Source: Calliopum simillimum
Taxonomy: Eukaryota; Arthropoda; Insecta; Diptera; Lauxaniidae
Assembly: GCA_951812925.1 (NCBI GenBank)
Contig: OX638371.1
Span: 47,466,101-47,530,100 of the forward strand
Direction: 5' to 3'
DNA: 64,000 nucleotides
The position numbers and the translations under genes are program-made. The notes below the pieces were generated by a model. That model had not been told where the DNA came from, made no database searches, and was given only the letters and a program-made list of their open reading frames with translations. Every line of letters starts with the position of its first letter. The first letter of the stretch is position 1. Below are positions 20,582-30,285 of the stretch, one piece after another.

Positions 20582-20956
20582 GAATTAGCCAAGAAGTAGC
20601 GTTACGTAACGTGACTTCTGTCAAAATCTATCAAATGGCAGAAGCGTGTAAGCGATTAGTGAAATCGTAAAGTAGCGGTACGCAACGTTGAGACCTGTTG
20701 AAATTAGATTTTCAAACTTCGCGCTACGTTGTTAGATAAAATAAATTAAATTTGGATGTAATAAATGGAATTTTTTGAGCAAATTAATTAAAATAAGTTT
20801 GACAATGGATGCTTGTTTACAAAAACTGGAATTTTTCAAGTAATTTTTAAGTTGTAAGGTGACATATCGAACGTTGCCTACCGTTTTCACTAATCGATGC
20901 TACGTTGACAAGCAACCGTGACGTTACATTACAAAACGCTACTTCTTGGCTAATTC
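20582..20956. mobile_element. Foldback element D, right-arm copy
   Basis: Mirror copy of 7,800-8,172, with the same ends GAATTAGCCAAGAAGTAGCG and complement. It is two bases longer than the left-arm copy. Confidence 0.75.
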
Positions 20957-21105
20957 CAGCATAAAATGTACACCGTCTTTTTTTCTTACGCTTTATCCGA
21001 TATAGCAGCCCACAGGCAGCCTTTCTTTTTTTTAATTTTTAGGTACAAAAAGAAAATATATCAACAAACGGACTATAGATTCGTGTTTTCCAGTCCAATA
21101 TTAAC

Positions 21106-21702
21106 TGAGGAGTGATTTTTCAAAAGGGCGTAAAACCATGTTAAACAAATTTTCAGTACTGAGGAAAAACTTTAATGGGCTGTTTACAATAATTTATTTT
21201 TTTTTAATGTCTCCAGTGTTATAGCGAGTTGACCAAAGACTCTAATCCCCTTAACATTTTTGTTGTAACATATTTGTAGTAATTGCCAAAAGTAAAAAAA
21301 ATTTGGAAATAAGCCCTTTTGTTCTGAAATGTTTGGAAATAAGCCCTTTTGTTTCGAAATCACTCTTATTTCACCATTTGGAAGTTTATTCTGATGTCTA
21401 TAGGCATGGTATGTAAGCACCTATATAGCCTGAGACATATAAAAAATATAAAAAGTTTTTTTGGCCACTATTCGAAATACGCCTTTTTGTATCAAATTTT
21501 AAAAATTTCTATGAATTTATATGGAAATAAGCCCTTTTGTTCTGAAATGCGACTTTTGATCACGATTTTACCTTGGAAAAATGCATTTTTTGTGATGAAT
21601 TTTGAACTAGAGGATGCATTTTAGAATGGTAATGGCGATGGCATTCTTAGGTTTGTTCGAGGTTGGAAGTGGTTTTACGCCCTTTTGAAAAATCACTCCT
21701 CA
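21106..21702. mobile_element. Foldback element C, right-arm copy
   Basis: Mirror copy of 7,054-7,650 with the same 33-bp inverted ends TGAGGAGTGATTTTTCAAAA and complement. Confidence 0.75.
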
Positions 21703-22580
21703 ACTTAAAACCAAAATTCTTACTTTCCTTGCTCTAGTTTATCTACATTGGTGGTAAGAGGGTTAAAATTACATCAATAAAATGAACAAAATATTAAAAC
21801 GCATGTCCCTTGGTGGCACATTTTCCACTGATTCCAAGTCAAAGATATCAATTAGTCCTCCATCATTGGCTAAAAAGCTATTATTCAAAAGCTAAGAGCA
21901 CGCATTTTTGGAATTCAAAATTTTAATATTTACCATTCAGATAATTACTAGTTATAGGTGTATTCCATACCCAAGTTTTCTCCCAATTCCAACAGAGATT
22001 TATTAAATTTTTTAATATTTTAAAAAGCGTTTGTTTATTTATTTTTAATTTTCAAAATTCAAACGTCCAATAATTTGACGAACAATACACTACTACAACC
22101 TTGTCTGTTACCAGAAATGTCATAATATTTGTACCCGTCATCCGCCCCAGCAAAAACAAAATACTTGGTCTGTTTTTGTGTTCCATTCAGCAAGAAAAGT
22201 TTTTGATCTGAGAGCAAAATCTAGATTTCCCAATGGAAAACGACATAAGTTTATGCTGTGGTTTTTCTTTATTTACTATTTTTGGCTGTGTTTTAGACGG
22301 CTCAGTGGTTTTTGTTATCGAAAACAATACCCTGGTTTTTTTCATTAAATTTTTGTTTCCCAAAAAAATTTTGTGTGGCAACACTATAAATTCCAAGTGG
22401 AACGTTTGGAATTGACTTTGTAATTCATAGTGGAACGTTTGGAACTAACTTTGTACGTCAAAGTGGAACGTTTGGAATTGACTTTTTACTTCAACCTCGT
22501 TCGTGTACGTCAAAATAGTGTATTCTAAAAAATTTAGAACATTTGAGCTTTATATTTATATATATTACAGATATAGAGTT

Positions 22581-22816
22581 ATGGAAAGTATTAAAATAAA
22601 TTGCAGGTTCTTAACCGGTGAAATCAAAATTGAAAGAGTAGGAGTTGTCTTTCAACTTTTAAAAACCAACAGAAAATATGAGCGTATATCACAAAGCAAT
22701 TCCTACGATAAGCTGTGTGCCGAATTGCCCGTTGATATTAATTATTTAAAATCCTTGGATCCGAAGGAATGGAAAAATCAAGATCATTATGCAGTTCTTG
22801 GACTGGAAAAACTAAG
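22581..22816 (+). pseudogene. DNAJC2 / Zuotin-like exon 1 (right-arm copy)
   Basis: This copy is identical in content to the left-arm one. It begins MESIKINCRF, has 'RVGVVFQLLKTNRKYER', and ends at 'DHYAVLGLEKL' before the donor AAG|GTAAAT. An acceptor-like TATATTACAG at 22,561-22,570 suggests a separate 5' untranslated exon. It points away from the ICA69 exon in the same arm (head-to-head, about 5.2 kb apart). The arm ends at 23,024 with no second exon, so the J domain is never completed. Whether a full gene exists outside the window cannot be judged here. Confidence 0.82.
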
Positions 22817-23024
22817 GTAAATCTATACATATCTATAGTACAAAAAGACAGAAAACGTGCCCTAATATTTTTTTATTTGTTGACAATACGCACGGGGATA
22901 TTCTGCGGCCCACCTAATTTTACATATTTTTTTGTAACAATATTTCATTAATCTTTAATCAAACTAAACGTCTATAGTACTGCTGTTATGACACTGAAAA
23001 TAAGCTCGACCCCAAAGATATTTC

Positions 23025-23409
23025 ATACAAAAATTTAACTCTGAATTGCCCAATCCCCAGCCTCCTGGTATGTCTCTTTCGAAATTAAAGGTTTATTGCT
23101 AAATCAAACTCAACTTCAAGTGTGCATAGTAAAATTTAGGGGCCGTTCACATATTACGTAACGAAATTGAAAATCCATAGCATTTTAATGTAGAAATCCA
23201 TATTTTTCTAATCTCATTTTTGTCTTTAGAATAAAAAATAAACGGGGCTTAATAAGTTTAGTACCTGGAGACCGATCGCTGCTCGCTATATAATATAATC
23301 TTAACATTTCGAGTCTATGCCATTTCAGGAGTGGTTGAACAAAAAGCAAAATTTCCATGTTTCCTTTTATTTCAGAAATCACTAAAATGTGTCTAGAAAA
23401 GGGAGCATA
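23025..23409. other. Unique A+T-rich DNA outside the right arm
   Basis: This sequence follows the point where the right arm stops matching the left arm ('GATATTTC'). No gene or repeat is recognised. Confidence 0.5.
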
Positions 23410-24730
23410 TCTAACTATATATATAAAAATCAAATGGTGTTCGTATGTAGCTTATGGACGTGGAAATTACACGGCCGATTCAAATATTTATTTTTTAAAT
23501 AGTTTATTATGATCTGAAGAAAGTTCATAAGATGGTGAGATGCCGCTGCGGGGGACGGGGGTTGCACTCCCCATACGAAAAAAATACAAAAATTGCTATA
23601 TCTCTGCAGTTATACAAGCTATGATTATGAAAGTTGATGAACTTATGCATAATGTATCTGCCATCAACCATTTGAGGGGGATTGAACGAGGGGACGTTGC
23701 ACCCTTCATATCGACACCTTAGAGCGCTATAGTCCTATCTCCATTTTTCTAATTGTTGGGAAATGCAAAAAGAAGATTTGAAACAGTGGTTATTTAGGAT
23801 TGGCTGCTATTTTGATATAATGATACAAGCAATATAATAATTTAATGTTTTTAACCAATTTTATTAATTTCTAACGAAATCCCAGTCAATTTACAGTATG
23901 TCATTACTTTTGCCCTTATATCGAATTCCACTACTATTCAAAAAAACGACATATTTAGTACATTTTTTGAATTTTTTCAACTAAAATGTCGTAAAAAGTC
24001 ATGAAACGCGTAGAAAACACGAAGAAAACGAATTTTTTTTTTTTATTTGAATTTTTGGTTCCGACAAACAAGAGTGGAGCCTTGGGTGTAACCAAATTTG
24101 TTCACTAAAATGTCGTAAAAAGTCATGAAACGTGAAGAAAACGCGGAAAAACCAAGAATTTTTTTTAAAAATGTGACTTATTTGAATATTCAGTGGAGAT
24201 AGGACAGGAGCGCTCTTGAAAAAATTACAGTTTGGAGATATGATTTTTCTTAATTATCGAATATTTTGGTATTTGAGTGGTATTTTGACATCACACAGTT
24301 TTCCACACGGTAAAGAAGCCCACAATGATGCCATAACTGCAAAAATCGCAAAATCGCAAAAAGTGGAGATAGGACTATAGCGCTCTAAGGTATCGATATG
24401 AAATAAATACACAAAATGCTATATCAGTGTTCCTATATCAGCTATCATTATGAAGCTTGGCACATGGATGTTTATTACGTCCAAGCGGCAAAGCTTAAGA
24501 GGGATTAAGCGAAAGGGATTTGCACCCCCCGTACAGCAAAAATACTTAAAATGCTAATTTTCTACGCCTATAGTAGCTATCATTATAAAAGTTGGTATAT
24601 AAATATATATTCTATTCACCTGAGAAAACCTGAGGGGTGGAAAGAGAAGGACGACGGAGAAGGATGGGACTTGGAACATATGTAAAGGGCATCGGGAACG
24701 GGCGAACAAAGTCGCTACCGGGCCAACTAG
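23410..24730 (+). mobile_element. Non-autonomous Helitron, copy 1
   Basis: The 5' end is TCTAACTATATATATAA preceded by A. The 3' end is GGGCCAACTAG followed by T. This fits Helitron rules (5' TC, 3' CTRR, insertion between A and T, no target duplication). The 5' subterminal 'ATGGTGTTCGTATGTAGCTT' and the 3' 'GGCGAACAAAGTCGCTACC' match the second copy at 55,580-56,208. There is no Rep/helicase gene. A foldback of 674 bp sits inside (23,717-24,390). I could not see a convincing 3' hairpin. Confidence 0.78.
23717..24390. mobile_element. Foldback nested in Helitron copy 1
   Basis: Perfect 27-bp inverted ends begin CCTTAGAGCGCTATAGTCCT. The similarity extends outward as TTCATATCGA(C/T)A. A third, degenerate copy of the end (GTGGAGATAGGACAGGAGCG) lies at about 24,193. 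Two internal direct repeats carry 'AAAATGTCGTAAAAAGTCAT'. Helitron copy 2 lacks this insert. Confidence 0.75.
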
Positions 24731-24846
24731 TTTTTTTAAAAAAAAAATTTGTTTATGCATAAATATACATTAAAAAAGCTTCCCAACAATCGCTTTTTTG
24801 TACATTTAAAAACTTTCATATTAATGGAGATAACTGAGTTTGAAAT

Positions 24847-25650
24847 TTGAAAATGTTACCTTTTGTCAGGAAATGTTACTTTTTGAGTATTATTAAATCG
24901 AAATGTTACCTTTCCAGAGCCATAACCGCAACTGGCAATGTTTGACGACGACTATGATTAATGATTAGTATTAAAGCTGCTTCAGACTATTTGAGAAGGC
25001 ATACTGAAGCTCTTCTGAGTTGTCAAACGTGGCAACTCTGATAGTGTGAATGTAATTTTATAACACATGATTTATCAGAAGAAAACTATATGAGTTATTT
25101 TGGCATTAGATTTGATGTGGTTGCAAGATGGTTCAATGATTTGATCTATCTTGTATTCGGAGTTGAATTTTGCTGTTTGGTTTCGTGACAGTGGTTATAC
25201 TAATGTTCCATATTAAGTGAGTTTTTACATAATTGTTAAGTTTCAAAAGACTTCAATGTGTCTTTGAGAGGGTTGGTGGCGGTGCATTTGGTATATGTGT
25301 GCAGGTCGCATGTATTCTATTTGCATCGTCACTTTCCCTCAAATTTATTTTATATTAGTTTTAAGGTTTAAATATAACTTAGCGTTAGAAGAACACCTTT
25401 CAATGCTCCATGAGCAAGAGCAAAAATTGTCAACTAATTCTATTATTTGCGTTGTGGCTTTATATATTGTAATAGTTAGTGCAGGCCATACATTATAGCC
25501 GCCGATGTTCAAATTGTTATAAGTTATTTATGTAATTTAAAAGAAAAAAAAGTCTCAATAAATGAATTGAATCGAATTGCATTAGATTTGAATCTACGAA
25601 TCTTCAAAAAAAAGCAAAAAGACAAAAATTGAAAATGTTACCTTTTGTTC
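24847..25650. other. Segment bounded by 20-bp direct repeats
   Basis: TTGAAAATGTTACCTTTTGT occurs at about 24,847-24,866 and again at about 25,630-25,650. The enclosed DNA ends in an A-rich stretch (AAAAAAAAGCAAAAAGAC) after an AATAAATGAA. This would fit a retro-inserted sequence with a long target duplication. However, similar 'AAATGTTACCTTT' motifs also lie just inside the left end (about 24,870-24,915), so a local repeat is possible. No protein is recognised inside. Confidence 0.4.
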
Positions 25651-25789
25651 GACCACTCCTCATTTACTAACAGCTTTTTTATGTGGTATAAGTTGTGGCT
25701 AAAAATTTCCAAAAATGGGAACTGCACCGGAAAAAATAATAAAAATTCAAATCAAAAATTTTTAACATCAATTCAAATAATTAAAATTT

Positions 25790-26475
25790 TTTCTCTGAGT
25801 GCAATTATCGCCAACTTTTTCCGATCACCATCTTCTCGTTGCGGTCATTCGACTAAAACTAGCCACTATTAAATTCGACGCTCTTAAGCTTAAGAGCTAC
25901 GAGATCTGCAGGTATTTCGTTGAAGATCTTAAAACATCCTCGATCGATTGTGATAAAAGCATTGAAACATCATGGAGTGTCGCTAAAGCTGCTTCCTTAA
26001 ACTCCAGTGAAAAAAAAAACTTGGGTTCCGACCCTCGAACAAGAAGCACTGGATGACCGAAGAAACGTGGTGTCTTGTTGAAAAAAAAAAAGAAGCGCGA
26101 CAAAACTGAGAGACGACGCTTAAACTAGAGCGCAAAAGAACGACGCCTTTAACTCTCTCAATAAAGAATTCAGTCGATCGTGCATACAAGACAAAAGAAG
26201 AATGTATAACAAGCTCGCGAGCGATGCCGAAAGCACTGCAAATGCTCAAAATCTCTGGCAGCTTAACGATATCACCCGCAGGCTATCTGGCAGAAAACAC
26301 CAACAGAATCGTCCTATCAAAGACGAAAACGGAAATCTCTTAACATCCGCGGACCAACTAAGGAAATGGAAAGAGTATTTTTGTGACATACTGAATCCCA
26401 CATCTACCACATTCCCGCAACCAGAATCACCAACTACAACTGCCGCACAATGGGAGGGTTTGTATGGAACGGCGG
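25790..26475 (+). pseudogene. LINE ORF2 fragment upstream of the reverse transcriptase
   Basis: Frames in succession give 'IKFDALKLKSYEICRYFVED', 'HWMTEETWCLVEKKKEAR', 'SSRAMPKALQMLKISGSL'-type reading errors, and the clear stretch 'LNDITRRLSGRKHQQNRPIK' followed by 'DENGNLLTSADQLRKWKEYF' and 'DILNP'. This is the segment that precedes the reverse-transcriptase domain in many insect non-LTR retrotransposons. Several frameshifts and stops make it dead. It is cut at about 26,475 and resumes at about 28,545. Confidence 0.75.
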
Positions 26476-28544
26476 TCATATATAGTAATAATAGAGCTAG
26501 GCTATTGAGATTTGGTACAGATGTTTTTTACATTAAAATAATAAAAATCTGTGAATATGAACAAAATCCGCCGACGGACACGCCTACCTCCCATACAAAG
26601 TTGGGGCGTGGTCCGAATTTTTTTTCAAAATAGGTATCAATTTTCAATAACTTGACCCCGCTTATTTCAAAAATGTTAAAAATTTTGCGCTATCTTTTAT
26701 AGTTTTCAAGATATGAGGAATAAACGAAAATCTACTATATAAAAAATAGATTTTGTTTGTTTGTGTATTTGTCCCTTATTAACTCGGAAATTAAGTATCC
26801 GATTTTAAAAAAGTTTTTATATTATGCTAGTACAAAAAAAGGCTAAGCTATATACTAAAAAAGTGGGCGGTGCCACGCCCCCCAAAAAATTGACCGAAAC
26901 TCTTTGACGCAGATAAATGAGATTTGGTAAATGTTTAAAAATCATCAGGACAAATAATGTTCCTAGGACAAATGGGCGGTGCCACGCCTTCAAAAAAAAA
27001 CTCATCATATTTCTGAAAATATTTGACGAAGATAGATATTATTTGATATATATGATAAGACCATCAGAACAAATAATCCGCACTAGAAAAATGGGCAGTG
27101 CCACGCCTACCAAAAAATTAATTTATTTTAATTAGTTTTTTCATTTAATTGCAACACCTCTTGAGCTTCTGGTGATAACTCTTTATATTTTTTATCACGT
27201 TTTACTCGGATTTGGCTAATAATCGGATCAGAAGAGATCAGCATGTAATGCAAAACGTCTTCGTTGTTTGCTACTCTAGAGCACAATCTGCTGTTGTGTA
27301 ACCTAGCGCTTTTAAAAACTTTGTTTGATGCTTCCTGAGCTTTTTCGGAAAGACTACCAATTGGTATTTGAAGTGCTTGTATGATATTATACCAATTATA
27401 ATGTTTTTTGTATAGCCTTCAATATGCTCTTGGCTTATTTTAAGAAAGGGTGAGTCCCAAGAGGGATTTAAAGGAGGAAATATAGCACTTACCTGTCACA
27501 CTTCTCTTAAAAAAATTTTTTTTTGGAATTTAAGAAGACTTTACAGTCTTAAAAATGATAAATATATTGTAAAACGTTGCAGAATGTAAAGAAATAAAAA
27601 TATTTTTTTTCGCAAAAACTGCTACAGGAAAAAATTCATAGAAAAAAAAGTTCTCAAAAAAGGCAGTAGGGACTTTGCATATCGATTAAGCATACTTGGC
27701 CACATATTATATTGGAAAATAATGAAAATCAGAAAATGTATTTTTTTTTTTTTTAATGTCAAAGTTTGTACAATTTATCGATTTTGGCTTTTTGAGCTTA
27801 AATTTTCGAAAAATCACCATAATTCACCTATCATACATAAAAACTCAAACAAATGTTTTTTTAAAAGCTAAATGCTTGTACTTTTTGACAAAATGCTATC
27901 TTGATATATTTCGATGCAAACAAATTAAAAATAGCGTTCCAAAAAAGTCAACTTATTTTGTCCCGTCAAAAACCACAATATGAAAAAGTTTATAAAAAAA
28001 AAGTTCTCAAAAAAGGCAGTAGGGACTTTGCATATCGATTAAGCACACTTGGCCACATATTATATTGAAAAATAATGAAAATCAGAAAATGTATTTTTTT
28101 TTTTTTTATGTCAAAGTTTGCAATTTTTCCATTTTTACCATTTTTTTTTAAATATTTGAAAAACCACTATAACTCACATAAAATCGGCAAAAAAAAAAAA
28201 AAAAAATATTTTTAACAAAGTAGAAACAATATACTTTCTAACGATATGCTACATTAGTGGATCGGGCTTAAAACAAATTAACTAGAGCGTTTATCCAGCA
28301 GTTCCTAATTTTAAAAGTTCTGTAGAGCATTTTTTCTGTTTAAAGTCCAACTTTGGGCTCACTGTGTTGCTAAGCCAAAACAAAATTTTAAACTTTTATA
28401 GTTTTTTTTCCGTCCCTAAGTATTATCTGACGATTAGCGTAAAAATTTTTTTAATCCATAGCACTTTCAAATTTTACCTATTTATGGCCACAATCTCCCA
28501 TTGTGTGCCGCAGTGACTCACAGTAGTAGTCAAATACAAACACA
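26476..28544. repeat. Repeat complex inserted in the LINE
   Basis: This 2.07-kb stretch separates two collinear parts of one LINE. It contains tandem units with 'GGGCGGTGCCACGCC' (26,860-27,115, period roughly 110 bp) and a fragment of an orphan transposon protein on the minus strand. It also has a roughly 350-bp direct duplication: AAAAAAGGCAGTAGGGACTT occurs at about 27,656 and 28,008, each followed by 'TGCATATCGATTAAGCA'. The exact insertion ends are not clear. Confidence 0.6.
27133..27480 (-). pseudogene. C-terminal piece of an uncharacterised arthropod transposon-type protein
   Basis: On the minus strand the frame reads 'FLKISQEHIEGYTK', shifts by one base, then 'HYNWYNIIQALQIPIGSLSE', 'KAQEASNKVFKSARLHNSRL', 'CSRVANNEDVLHYMLISSDP' and ends 'EVLQLNEKTN' at a stop. 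The pattern PIG.LSE.A.E..NK...R..HSR..SR......D....L..SSDPI is one I recall from the C-terminal region of many unnamed arthropod proteins found in repeats. I believe it is the same family as the frames at 34.1-35.2 and 49.3-50.3 kb, which show the middle of the protein. The function is unknown. Confidence 0.55.
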
Positions 28545-30195
28545 ATCGATGAAATAGTGAAAGCTATTAGAAGCATGAAAACAACAAGGCCATCGGCATA
28601 GTTCAAAGGACAGCCGAACTGCTAAAAACGTGCCACATTCCATCAGCTCAGATTCTTCATCCTCTGATTTCCAGAATCTGGAGCGTTTGTCAGAAGATTG
28701 TCTAGTCAAATTGCCGAAAATAGGTGACCTAAGCGAGTGCTGAAATTATGGAGCAATAACTTTGCTCTCAGTACCATCAAAAGTACTGACAAAAGTGCTT
28801 CTAAACAGGGTAAGCGAAAAACCCGATTCGGCTAGGCAACAAGCAGTGTTCCGGCCAAACCGATCATGCGTGGATCAAATCAACTCCCTCAGAATAATTG
28901 AGGATTGGCCGTACCAAAGGGCCTAAGTACCATTTCGTGGCAATAGTAGTGTCATAATATGTAACGGGTGTCGTTTTGTTAGAAATTAATAAAATTGTTT
29001 TCCGTTTTCACCAAAAATTTACTTGATAGTGTGAAATTGATGTCATTAAGTTAAAAAAATTATAATAGTCAAATAACCAACTATTAGGCACATACAAAGT
29101 ATGACATTACTTTTGCGTCGAAATGGTACTTAGGTCCTTTGGTACGGCCACTCCTCAATTGTCGAACAATTATTTGAGTGGCTTCCTGCGCTTCAACTTG
29201 CCTTCGTAGACTACAGCACTGCCTTCGACAGTGTCTCCCGAGAAAACATTTGGGTTTCACTGCAGCGAAGAGGAAATGCCGCAAAGGCCATAAACTTAGT
29301 ACGTGCACAATATGAATGCTTTAAATGCAGTGTGTTACACAACGGGTTGTTGTCACCGACATTCACCACTAATTCAGGCGTACGGCAGGGGTGTCTACTA
29401 TCACCATCACTCTTCCTTATCGTTCTTGATGATATCCTAGATAAAGCTCTTAATAAGGCCAAAAGGGGTATCCAATGGAACTTTACCGAACATCTGGAAG
29501 ATCTCGACTACGCTGACGACATCTGTCTCTTATCGTAAAAACATTCAGATATGCAAAGCAAAATTGAAAACCTTGCCTTAAATCACAAAAGGCCGGCCTA
29601 AAAATCAACGTATCCAAGACTAAAAGCATAAAGCTGAACGCAAACAGAAATGACATTACGTTTAGAGCTGGCAGTGATGACATCGAAAACGTCGATAGCT
29701 TTACATATCTAGGCAGCATTATCTCCATGGTTGGTGGAGCAAAAGAGGATATTAACTTAAGATTAGCAAAGGCAAGGCGCGTTTGCTCAACTGAACAAAA
29801 TATGGTCTTCTTCCGTTATATCCACCAAAACGAAATTGCGCATTTTTGATTCGAATGTGAAATCGGTTTTGTTATATGGGTACGAAACGTGGCTTGTAGC
29901 TGAACAACTAATGAACAATCTGCAAGTACCTATTCGTCAACAAATGCTTAAGGCGTATACTAAAGGTTGGTGGCCTCGCACAATATCAAATGCCGAGCTA
30001 CATCAAAAATGCAACCAGAGAGCATTAGCAAACGCAAGTAGAGATGGATTGGTCACACTCTCCGGAAACCACACAGCAAAGTCTGTCGCCAGGACTTGGT
30101 AGACCGAGAACCAGCTGGAAAAGGTTGCTGGCATCGCAAGGGATCGCGATATTGGCCTTATGCTCCTTTTAGGAGTTAAAGGAGAATTCATACAT
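28545..30195 (+). pseudogene. LINE reverse-transcriptase region, decayed
   Basis: Collinear RT motifs occur in order. They are 'TIDEIVKAIRSMKTTRPS' (28,543 on), 'NYGAITLLSVPSKVLTKVLL', 'QQAVFRPNRSCVDQINSLRI', then after a foldback insert 'FVDYSSAFDSVSRENIWVSL', 'VRQGCLLSPSLFLIVLDDIL', and the catalytic 'LEDLDYADDICLLS' (ending 29,535). Further on are 'FTYLGSIISMVGGAKEDINL' and 'FDSNVKSVLLYGYETWLVAE'. The YADD box is intact, but stop codons and frameshifts at 28,600, 29,537, 29,600, 29,780 and elsewhere kill the frame. The clade cannot be set by eye. Confidence 0.85.
28896..29160. mobile_element. Small foldback element inside the LINE RT domain
   Basis: The ends AATTGAGGATTGGCCGTACC and AATTGAGGAGTGGCCGTACC (read inward) continue as 'AAAGG.CCTAAGTACCATTTCG', giving inverted ends of about 42 bp around 265 bp. 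It falls between the RT blocks 'NSLRIIE' and 'QLFEW', so it interrupts the LINE. Confidence 0.75.
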
Positions 30196-30285
30196 ACATA
30201 TGCCGCAGGCTTTGTAGAAGAACAGCTCCGATTTTGATGATTTTTTATTTTATATTTTTTTTTTATTATTTAAAATCAGAAACAT

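Larger units (their letters stand above)
16093..23024 (-). repeat. Right arm of the giant inverted repeat
   Basis: This is the reverse complement of 5,733-11,757. It differs in retaining the ICA69 exon (about 588 bp) and in holding a complete R repeat end with about 450 bp of other DNA at 18,246-18,879. It also carries about 25 extra bases near 18,020-18,045. Because it is the more complete arm at R and at ICA69, it probably shows the older arrangement. The separation of the arms (4.3 kb) and their near identity suggest a recent event. The structural differences argue against a simple read-joining artefact. Confidence 0.9.

Noticed and set aside
5733..23024. The inverted repeat as a sequencing hairpin artefact
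   Set aside because: The arms differ by an exon-sized deletion, a replaced segment, small indels and substitutions, and the spacer is distinct. An artefact remains possible and is listed as the main check.
29084..29462. Minus-strand frames across the LINE region
   Set aside because: They are antisense shadows of the reverse-transcriptase frame on the plus strand.
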